A stretch of DNA of 64,000 bases from Siphonodentalium dalli (Eukaryota > Mollusca > Scaphopoda > Gadilida > Siphonodentaliidae): assembly GCA_032622095.1 (NCBI GenBank), contig CP136064.1, positions 115,618,004-115,682,003 on the forward strand, in the 5' to 3' direction. The position numbers and the translations under genes are program-made. Numbering within the stretch: the stretch's first letter is position 1; each line of letters starts with the position of its first letter. Below the pieces are notes generated by a model, which saw only the letters and a program-made list of their open reading frames with translations, was not told where the DNA came from and searched no databases. Shown here in pieces: positions 56,517 through 64,000 of this stretch.

Positions 56517-57372
56517 CAGGGTTCCAGCGGGGCCTTGGATTCAAGGAACGGCCTTGAATTTGACAAGGTGTGGTTCAAGGCCTTGAAATCCTGGAATATG
56601 GGCAATGGGCCTTGAATATTCGCGATACAACAACACGCCAATGATCCGTAATTAATCAACTCTTACATTTCCGGTAAATTACCGCATTGGAGCGAGATAT
56701 AAATAGCGCAGTTATATTATAATAGAGCAGCGATGTATCGAGCATTCTCATTGGATAGTTGCAGTGACGTTGGCCAATCGCAAAGCGCGACGTATTATCG
56801 CATGTGACTGTCGTGTCAGTCTGCTAAAATGTTGTCGTGTGTGTACTGTTTTTCGATGATTGTTTTCGATAATTTAATACCAATAAAAAATGGGGAAATG
56901 CACATTCCAAGATTGTTGGTTAACTTCCGAAAGTTACAAAGACTGGTTAATGATCGTTCTGGGCGGCAGGTATTCTGCAAAATGCAAACTTTGCCTGAAA
57001 ACATTTAGCATGGCGAACATGGGAAAAGCCGCGTTGGATTCCCATGTGAAATCTGACAAACATCTTAAAGTTTTGAAGGACAAAAAAAATACGCTACTAT
57101 TTCCATTCGTAGTCGGACCTAAAAATGATTATCTGCATTGAATTGTGTGAGTATAATAATCTGGGAAAAGTACCAGGTATTATAGTACCCAACCTGAGTA
57201 ATGTTAATAATTACTAACATGGCAATGTGTGATAGAATACTGATTAATTTATTTTAAGGCCTTGAAAATCCTTGAATTTGGGTATCAAAGGGCCTTGAAA
57301 ATAGCTGAAAAATGTCGCGAAACGGCCTTGAATAGCCTTAAATTTGATCAGTCCTTGCTTGCAGGAACCCTG
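56517..57372 (+). mobile_element. CAGGGTTCC zinc-finger transposon C with 5-bp TSD
   Basis: 856 bp, ends CAGGGTTCCAGC and GCAGGAACCCTG, flanked by TAACA (56512-56516 and 57373-57377). Subterminal units are GGCCTTGAATTTG and GGCCTTGAAATCC at the 5' side and GGCCTTGAAAATCCTTGAAT and CGGCCTTGAATAGCC at the 3' side. They differ in sequence from those of A/B but are placed the same way. It carries an open zinc-finger frame and ends 28 bp before the TA-flanked MITE at 57400. Confidence 0.9.
56890..57141 (+). CDS. 83-codon BED-like zinc-finger protein of element C
   Basis: ATG at 56890 follows about 370 bp of element 5' sequence, and the frame stays open to TGA at 57139. The product starts MGKCTFQDCWLTSESYKDW and contains a complete C-x2-C-x16-H-x5-H finger (CKLC near residue 37 to HVKSDKH near residue 63). 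The tail then ends after about 20 residues with no further domain. The start and the NMGKAALDSH turn are shared with A, B and D. Known relatives are N-terminal DNA-binding parts of transposases. Without a catalytic part, this product could at most bind DNA. Alternatives are a first exon whose partner has been lost, or plain non-coding decay. The frame is intact, which is notable. Confidence 0.6.
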   Translation: MGKCTFQDCWLTSESYKDWLMIVLGGRYSAKCKLCLKTFSMANMGKAALDSHVKSDKHLKVLKDKKNTLLFPFVVGPKNDYLH

Positions 57373-57399
57373 TAACAGTATATATGCTAGTTACATGTA

Positions 57400-57541
57400 C
57401 AGTAATTCCCTAAGTAATCGTTCCTTTAACCAGAGCAGAATTATGGGTAACTTTTCAGGATTTAGTCAGAAATATACATATGGCTTATTGCCATTCATCG
57501 GAAAGCTCTCACTGAGGGGTCGATTACTTAGGGCATTTCTG
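57400..57541. mobile_element. TA-flanked MITE (CAGTAAT ends), copy 2
   Basis: Between TA dinucleotides (57398-57399 and 57542-57543), ends CAGTAATTCCCTAAGTAATC and the inverse of CAGAAATGCCCTAAGTAATC. The core matches 13702-13828. It lies 286 bp before exon 3. Confidence 0.85.
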
Positions 57542-57827
57542 TAGCATGTATACTGTTATGCTGAGTTTGTTGTCGTTTATTTTGTCTCTGCAATTGTATT
57601 TTATTTTTAACCTGTCAAGCATTTTAGTTGATTTTACACTGTATTCAAAATTTACTGTCCCCCAAATTTTTGTTTCGAAGGACTTGCATTATAATCAGCA
57701 TGTCCATTCATCCATCCAGGTTGTCCAGATCACGACCTGAGAGCAATATCCAACAGAATTTAGTGATATTTCTTTTCGTTATTTATTTTCGTTATTTATT
57801 TTATTTATCAAAAATATATTTTTACAG

Positions 57828-58039
57828 AACCGGCTGCAACAATGAACATCCTACAACAACCTACATCACCACAAGTAGCAAACACTCCTTTCGTAGTGCA
57901 GGCAGAGATAGTTAATTTGGCTGGTATAAGGCTCACCACTGGATTAGACTCAACTGCTCTTGTCACCCTGACCGTGTCTTATGAATATAAAATGTATTGG
58001 CACAAGATTGGACGAGAAATGATGATGAAGTCAGCTGAT
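57828..58039 (+). CDS. Exon 3 (in window) of the modular extracellular protein
   Basis: Acceptor TATTTTTACAG (ending 57827). It enters in phase 1, the bases AA completing a GAA codon with the G left by the exon ending 32079. The first residues (PAATMNILQQPTSPQVANTP) and the VTLTVSYE strand resemble bacterial-type or filamin-type Ig-like beta-sandwiches; I infer an extracellular Ig-like fold without naming a family. The preferred donor is GAT|GTAGGT at 58040 (phase 0), joining the strong acceptor at 61955. An alternative AA|GTGAAA donor at 58054 joins a weaker acceptor at 61960 and is also in frame. The first choice makes exons 3+4 exactly 507 nt, equal to exons 1+2. The frame would otherwise reach TGA at 58055. 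Confidence 0.8.
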
Positions 58040-58516
58040 GTAGGTTCTATTAAGTGAAATGTCTCCACACTCTTAAAAATTGTGGCTTATATTTTGTCAA
58101 TCTATATAATGATTATCCACTTACCGGTATCCATTTTCTTGCATTTATGTTTTATTTTCAAGAATTGTCTATATTATTATAATAGCTCAGTGATTTTGCC
58201 TTATATACAGACTATTTTACCATAATTATGTTTGGAAAGTTGGAAATTTCAATTCCCGGTTTCAAATGCTGAATAATATTCGGAATAATATTCTTTGTCC
58301 TATTTCAAAAAAAAAAAACGGAGATATATTAAGCCTTAAAGGTGGATTATCTTTTCCGCAACATGATTTATATCGTTTCCTGGGTGTGAAATATTAAATA
58401 TGACTCAGCATTTCCTTGTCCGGAAATGCGTCTATCAATTAATATTGATTTTATTTCGTATAAAATAACTCTGCCTTTCAATAATGGTCCCTGATATTCA
58501 CGACCATCTTTTTTAT

Positions 58517-59575
58517 TAGAGATGGTTGGTTGTGAAATTTTGCCTCGGTTTCGGTTTAGGTTGTGGAAAAAGAGTTGAGTCTCGGTTTCGGTTTCGGTTT
58601 TTATTAATAAAAATTACTAATGTGAACAAAATCTAATTATGCTTCATCATATTACAAAGAAAACACACCAATTGTATCACCATAACTTGTGAGGTACATG
58701 TCCTTTTATAATATTAAATTATGTATCATATTGTTACTATTACATGTATATTGTTAATGTCCATGTCGAGTGGCAGTGCTAGAATGCAAGTGAGTCTGTG
58801 TATTTATATTGGCATAAAACTAATGTGTGTGACTAGATATATGTGTATAGTTATGATTTGAAAAATAAAATTTGAAATAAACAACAAAATGAAAATAAAA
58901 CATGACTAGAATCTCTCAATCACATTATCTGGCTATATGCCTATTACCATATTTAGGGAACATAATATTGTACACACTATACAGTATACTGTATACATGC
59001 ATCCAATACAAGTCACCTGAATGAGTGCTATTTCTCAACAGTTTACCGACAAACAGTATAATTCATTCCGGCTCCGATTCCGGCATAACATTTTTAATCA
59101 ACGGCGCACAAATATATTTGACGATTTAACATCCAAACAGTGATAAAAACTAATAGGGAATGCGGGGGTAACAATCATTGATACCTTTTCATATCGTATC
59201 CTCGTTATCAAATTCACCTTTCAGAGTATTTGTACGGCCTTAATGATTAAAATAACATGAGAAATAAACTGACTTGTGTTGTGTTTACTGACTACGGCGA
59301 AAATAGGTGTACACAGAAGCAACGTAATTAATTCGTCGCGCGATTTCACCATGCGAACTCCTTTCTGCATATATTACAGGCGGCACACTTAGATTTCTTA
59401 TCTTTCTTTGAAAAATATTACCACACAGGACTCGTTTGTTCGTCGTGTTCTACCATGATTACAGGAAGTTGTGACAACCGAAACTACGGGTTTTCCCAAC
59501 TTACCACAGTTGTCATTTCCGGTTTTTCCCGACAACCGAAACCGAACTGATTCCACGGTTAACCGCCCATCTCTA
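58517..59575. mobile_element. hAT-type non-autonomous transposon (TAGAGATGG ends) with 8-bp TSD
   Basis: 1059 bp, ends TAGAGATGGTTGG and the inverse of TAGAGATGGGCGG, flanked by the perfect 8-bp duplication TTTTTTAT (58509-58516 and 59576-59583). TCGGTTTCGGTTT units near the left and AACCGAAACCGAAC near the right are subterminal repeats. No transposase frame. It lies in the intron between exons 3 and 4. Confidence 0.92.
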
Positions 59576-60207
59576 TTTTTTATTTGTGTTTATTGGTTAT
59601 TTTAAGTATAATTTTTTTACCACCAATGCACATTCATAATGATGTTCATTAGTGTGCGAAACACATGGTTTCTTCTACCATATACCCGTGTAAAGTGACC
59701 AAAAAAAGTGACCTCAAAAGTTAAAACTCCAGGTGTGGATTGATGGATTGATGGGCATGATCAGTTTTGTGATTTTAATTTCCTGAGAGTGGATCTCAGG
59801 CCTGCTTTACTCCTTGTTTGGGAACTATCAACAGACTTTGGTGGGTGTTTATCGGTATATATATATAGAGGTTATCACCACACACAGGGTTCGCACGCAT
59901 GTACTGGAAACTTGAATATACTGGAAAAAGCAAATTCAACTTTCCAGTACTGGAAATATACTTGAAAAACGATCTGCGGCCGATCGATACTGGAATATTC
60001 TGGAATCGGCCGATTTTATGTAGCATTGGCACCGGTTGTTATTTTTCGTAACACCGGTAAAGCACGCGGTGCTTCCTGTTTGACCATTTATTTTCTCGTG
60101 TCTTATGTCTACAGCACCGGTTTATAAATTTAGAATAGATGTGTAGTTCAGCGCGAATTCTAGATGAATTATAAATTTGTAAATTACACATTTAACACAT
60201 TCAAAAC

Positions 60208-60744
60208 ATGTGCGGGAGGTGTGTTTCTCGCGAGAATTGGCTTGAGATTACCGAGTTTAGTGGATGGTTGGCTGCCGTCGATGGAGACCGACATCGTGCG
60301 AAGTGTCTTGTATGTTCAAAGACATTTGACATTGGAAATATGGGACAACATGCACTTCGTAGTCACGCTATTGGTAAAAACCACATAAATGCCATGAAAA
60401 TCAGAGATGGCATGAACGTTCGTACATATTTTTGTATAAGTACTTCAACTTCTAACTCTAATACATCTGGCAATTCAAATTCTGCTGCTACAATTAGTAC
60501 TAGTAGTGCAAGTACTAGTAGAACAACACGCTCAACAGTGACGGCAGCACCTGCTAGTGGCAGTGATAATTCTACCACATCCACGATTCGAAATGCACAG
60601 AATGCAACAAGAGAAGAGTGTCTGAAATCAGAAATAATATGGATATTACACACTATTTCAGCTCATCACTCATATATATCAAATGAGAAAATTGATGTTC
60701 GATTCAAAGAAATGTTTTCTGATAGTATTGTTGCATGGTTTTGA
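60208..60744 (+). CDS. 178-codon BED-like zinc-finger protein of element D
   Basis: ATG at 60208, TGA at 60742. Residues 1-25 (MCGRCVSRENWLEITEFSGW) match the starts of A and C. A complete C-x2-C-x16-H-x5-H finger follows (CLVC near residue 33, HAIGKNH near 53-59). Residues 70-130 form a Ser/Thr/Asn-rich linker, then SEIIWILHTISAHHSYIS and VRFKEMFSDSIVAWF, equal in order to blocks of element A. The frame stops exactly where the transposase body would begin. The product keeps a DNA-binding finger and linker but no catalysis. It could be expressed from the host intron in sense orientation. Alternatively it is the first part of an autonomous gene truncated in this copy. Confidence 0.65.
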   Translation: MCGRCVSRENWLEITEFSGWLAAVDGDRHRAKCLVCSKTFDIGNMGQHALRSHAIGKNHINAMKIRDGMNVRTYFCISTSTSNSNTSGNSNSAATISTSSASTSRTTRSTVTAAPASGSDNSTTSTIRNAQNATREECLKSEIIWILHTISAHHSYISNEKIDVRFKEMFSDSIVAWF

Positions 60745-60941
60745 GGTGCTGTTTATAGACAGTGACTTAAATATCACTGACATAATGAAGCCAACATGTG
60801 AATTATCATTAAAAACAATGTTTGGGTGAGTTCATTGGTTCAAATCTTGGTAAATTTTGGTGGCCGTAAGGAGTCGTAATACTGAAGTTGGGGGCCGTAG
60901 AGACTCCTGTCACCTCCCTGGCTAAGTCTGTGACAGTACGT

Positions 60942-61027
60942 AACCCTAACCCTAAACCTGGGATCGAGTAGAGTAGTCCTAACCCTAAACCTGGGATCGA
61001 GTAGAGTAGCCCTAACCCTAACCCTAA
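60942..61027 (+). repeat. Telomere-like CCCTAA repeats in a 34-bp tandem unit
   Basis: Short CCCTAACCCTAA stretches alternate with ACCTGGGATCGAGTAGAGTA, repeated at least twice as a unit of about 34 bp. The block begins and ends with CCCTAACCCTAA. Interstitial telomere-type sequence inside element D. Confidence 0.88.
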
Positions 61028-61121
61028 TTCGCCATACTGGAAATTCATAATATCAGTACTGGAAATATACTGGAATATACTGGAAAATGATTCCAGACAG
61101 GGTGTACGAACCCTGCACACA

Positions 61122-61489
61122 TGGTAGGGGAATAGCTACTGTTTCCGAAAACCAGGCATGCTAGGTTGGATGTACATGTACTGGCTACCTCCAGACAATG
61201 GGATGTAGTCGTCACAATACAAGTACCGGTGTAATGGCGGTATTATGGGTAAAATTCTCATAAAACGTTTATAGTGACATCAATTTCTTACCAAGTAATA
61301 CAATGTATAGCCAAAATTATGAAAATGCGTTATGTGAATAACAAATCACACACTTAAGCATAAACCAAGTTTGATCTTTTATTCAATCTTAATGTATATT
61401 TCCACTGTTGTTCAAGTAATACTTTTGCATACAACATGAGTTGGCATTTTATGTTACTTCGGTCGAGGTAGATCAGTAATTCTGCAGCT
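61122..61489. other. Unassigned intronic DNA
   Basis: No supported feature. Confidence 0.35.
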
Positions 61490-61603
61490 GGATAAAAAAT
61501 AAAAAAAATAAAATAAAAAATAAAATTACCTACCTACCCTGACCTACCCTAATTTTTTCACACCGTTAGCGGAAACATGCTATCTTTTTTTGTTTGGCCT
61601 AAG
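61490..61603. mobile_element. Right end of an AGGCC-type element
   Basis: Contains AAATTACCTACCTACCCTGA, GTTAGCGGAAACATG and TTTTTTTGTTTGGCCTAA, the same ordered blocks as the right end of 8281-9977. No left end was found, so it is truncated. Confidence 0.6.
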
Positions 61604-61955
61604 CATATAATACACTCTGGAGCTTATAATTTACTTGATTCACACTTAAATAAATACAATCAATTGGAGACAGTTTGCGGCTTGCATTCGTTTGGAGCAC
61701 CACACTGGAGGCCTCTATCTAAAAGTTCTATATATAGAAAAATAAGTGTCCCATTAATTTATACTATATTTTGGACATTATAATAAAATAATATCAAAAT
61801 AAAATAAATATTAATTGTTAGAATCATTTCCGGGCAGAGATTTCCAACTCATACGTATTATTTCATACCCAGGATACAATAAATTTTTTTTTATTTAAAG
61901 AGATAATCCATCTTTAATTGTCAGATTGTATTTTTATCGTTATCATTCTGTGTAG

Positions 61956-62250
61956 GTAAGAATGGCCAGTTCTGAAGCAACAGAGCATGCCAGCTATTAT
62001 GATGTGATTATTAGAAAGAGAGCAGCTAGTGGCTTTGTGCAGTTCAATGATGTCAGGTTACTAGATGTTACTGAAAGTGTTCGATTCAATCTGACTCTTA
62101 CTCAGCCGAGACATCCCTTCATCAGAATACCAGATATATACACTGATTTGGATGATAAAAACATTATGCATGGAATGTCCTTCAGAGCTTTTGTAAACAC
62201 GTCCCATGTCAACCCAGCAGTAGTATTCACCGACCATATTGAAGTTACAG
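61956..62250 (+). CDS. Exon 4 (in window) of the modular extracellular protein
   Basis: The acceptor CATTCTGTGTAG ends at 61955 after a T-rich tract; the donor CAG|GTGAGT from 62251 is near consensus. It enters in phase 0 (or one base after 61960 if the alternative is used) and leaves in phase 1 after ...DHIEVT. The 98 residues contain beta-strand-like runs (YYDVIIRKRAASGFVQFNDV) and two N-glycosylation sequons (NLT and NTS), supporting a secreted or surface location. The closing HIEVTG-like boundary matches EFEVSG at the end of exon 2. The protein must continue beyond the window because the exon ends in an open phase. Confidence 0.83.
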
Positions 62251-62654
62251 GTGAGTAACATATTAGAAGTAATACCTCTGTAATCAATGATTTCATTGCT
62301 CTAATTGTTGTAAAATCATGTAAATTTTGTTTGTTTGAAAGGTATAGAAATAATTGCATAATGAAGGACAAAATTATCAGAAAATCAATGATTAAATTTA
62401 TTTTATGATCCAAATGAGCATACAGTACAGAATTATAATAGTACAGGGTGGGCAATTCCATGCCTTAAAAAATTGCATGAACGCTCATTTTGTTCGTGCA
62501 GATTTCATTTGCATTGAATCTTTTTTTCTGTTTGTGTAAAAAATGAACAAAAATGTAACTTCAACATCTGGAAATAACAAATCATTATCCAGCTGAAATT
62601 GTGTCCAAGCTCTTTATCTGCACGATAATATTGTGTTTTAATTCATCTGAATAT

Positions 62655-63595
62655 TAGGGGTGCCACGATTAATCGTATAATCCATGAAGCGTTGATAAAG
62701 CCGATAATCGATTAACATTTCCGTCGTCGATTAATCTGTGTTATTTTGGACGTTGGAAAATGCCGGGTATTATTGAATACCGTGTTTATTTTACACAGTT
62801 TAATCCACAACCAGGGTATCGCGTATCAAAGAGATTCAGACAATATGAGTACTACTTATATGTTGCAAACAGTCGTCATTTCATTTATTCATGGTTACTC
62901 TTTGAGTCGTTGTATATTCTATAAATTTGGCGGTGCTGCAGCTTTGTACTTATGGCGATGTCATTGTATATTTCTACAAGAAAGGCGGCACTACGTCTTT
63001 GAAATGTGCCGACCGTCATCGTATTCAATGAACTCAATGCACTTGCCCTTGAGTGGTGAAGGTGAATGAAACTCACTATTGTCAAATACTTAATTTGTTC
63101 TGAGTCCTGAAATATGCAGGTGGGGGCCAACCTTTGTGATTGTTATCCACGCTCGGGAAGTTTGCTGAATCTTATAGTTTCCGTAACATTAGATTCCTCT
63201 TTTTAGGAATTGACGGCGGTCCGTCTTGCATTCCTATTCATATTGTTTGTATGTTTGGCTATTCATAACACTGAAATTAATCGCTACATTCTTTCTAATG
63301 AACTCACAAATATATAACCATGACATCGCCGAGAACTGTGCTGGTAATCCTGGTATTGAATACATTATGCTCATTAGTTATCACCGGTGGTTTATAATCC
63401 ACTTTATTAACATAACAATTACATCAGCCGATGTCTGAAACAATCAGCGACAGCAGTTAACCCGCACCCAGCCAATATGCCATATTACGGAATACTTCCA
63501 CTGATGTTATTAATATTAGGTCTGATTAATCGATTATAATCTATTATTGACGGCCGATTTTTGATTTATCAAAATCAATAATCGTGGCACCTCTA
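62655..63595. mobile_element. hAT-type non-autonomous transposon (TAGGGGTGCCACGATTAATC ends) with 8-bp TSD
   Basis: 941 bp, ends TAGGGGTGCCACGATTAATC and AATAATCGTGGCACCTCTA, flanked by the perfect 8-bp duplication CTGAATAT (62647-62654 and 63596-63603). Subterminal GATTAATC/ATCGATTA units occur at both ends. The tip sequence is the classic hAT form. No transposase frame. Confidence 0.94.
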
Positions 63596-63704
63596 CTGAA
63601 TATAGCTTACATGATATCACTTTTTTTAAAGCAACCCTGAGTAGATATCAAATCTCTCGTGTGTGCACTCTATTTCCAAGGTAACTGTAAACGCTTATTG
63701 TCCC

Positions 63705-64000
63705 CCGAAAAATTAATTTTTGGGGGACTATAGAAACGGGCTCTGTCCGTCCATCCGTCCGTCACACTTTTGAGTACCTTCATGGTGTAATCATCTCCTA
63801 CAGATTTCATCCGAGAGATTTTAAACTTCACAATATTGTTGCCCATATATTAAAGATGTGCAACATGTATTTAGATGACGGAAAAATTATTTTTTTACAA
63901 AGTTATTAACCCTATGATGATACCTTCATGGTGTAATCAACTCCTCCTACAGTTTTGATCGTAGATATTTGAAACTTCAGAGTATTGTTACCCGCATATT
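63705..64000 (+). repeat. GTCCGTCCG-headed tandem repeat, running off the window
   Basis: A short hairpin (GTCCCCCGAAAAATTAATTT against TTTTTGGGGGAC) is followed by CTCTGTCCGTCCATCCGTCC. Two diverged units of about 165 bp then carry TACCTTCATGGTGTAATCA and GATTTxAAACTTCA text (63778 and 63923). Related to the block at 54365-54985. Confidence 0.8.

Larger units (their letters stand above)
59885..61115 (+). mobile_element. CAGGGTTC zinc-finger transposon D
   Basis: 1231 bp, beginning CAGGGTTCGCACGCATGTAC and ending GTACGAACCCTG. CACACA flanks both sides (59879-59884 and 61116-61121), a possible 6-bp TSD in low-complexity sequence. Subterminal units are TACTGGAAATATACTTGAA and TACTGGAATATTCTGGAAT at the 5' side and ACTGGAAATATACTGGAATA at the 3' side, in the same polarity as in A-C but with their own sequence. 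It carries an open 178-codon zinc-finger frame and telomere-like repeats. Confidence 0.85.

Noticed and set aside
57546-57740. Additional exon just before exon 3
   Set aside because: The open frame overlaps the intron pyrimidine tract, has no acceptor of its own, and its phase does not match exon 2.

Overview
This is a eukaryotic, AT-rich, intron-dominated window. It most likely comes from a marine invertebrate, possibly a lophotrochozoan. The reasons are very long introns, canonical GT/AG exons tens of kilobases apart, dozens of DNA transposons and MITEs with readable target-site duplications (TSDs), a tRNA-headed SINE, CR1/Jockey-type LINE remains and BED-like zinc-finger transposon genes. 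No bacterial gene organisation is present. The species cannot be fixed from sequence alone.

Four exons on the + strand (13865-14177, 31886-32079, 57828-58039, 61956-62250) join in compatible phases. They encode part of one large, probably extracellular, modular protein of unrecognised family. Exons 1+2 and exons 3+4 each total exactly 507 nt, and both pairs begin and end in phase 1, so they look like two shuffled modules. The introns are about 17.7, 25.7 and 3.9 kb, so nearly everything else from 13.9 to 62.2 kb is intronic.

Layout: 1-5.2 kb is unassigned apart from an array of a 15-mer (1493-2457). A Mutator-like element lies at 5.3-6.25 kb. A composite element with palindromic end arrays spans 7.75-11.4 kb and carries a minisatellite, an AGGCC-ended element and a TTAA foldback. 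From 12.7 to 17.6 kb there are hairpin MITEs around exon 1. A LINE fragment lies at 20.6-21.0 kb and a 4.6-kb CAGGG-ended element at 21.5-26.1 kb. An AGGCC-ended element containing a SINE fills 27.1-29.2 kb. Nested TTAA and TTA-type elements precede exon 2. From 32.1 to 36 kb there are a 5S/tRNA-like fragment, MITEs and palindromes. A broken minus-strand LINE occupies 36.6-43.9 kb and is interrupted by a 2.55-kb DNA transposon whose TSD can be read in the LINE reading frame. Two copies of a TTAA hairpin MITE (44.4 and 49.2 kb) lie either side of a second 15-mer array (44.9-46.8 kb). A 3.0-kb element lies at 50.4-53.3 kb.

The most interesting part is 53.6-61.1 kb. Four related transposons (A-D) with CAGGGTTC ends lie around exon 3. 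They carry only the N-terminal zinc-finger part of a transposase-like gene, and each has its own version of short GGAA/TTGAA subterminal repeats. Two copies keep open zinc-finger reading frames (83 and 178 codons). hAT-type elements with perfect 8-bp TSDs lie on both sides of exon 4.

The genes do not form a pathway. The picture is one host gene plus layered, nested mobile DNA, and many TSDs allow the order of insertion to be read.
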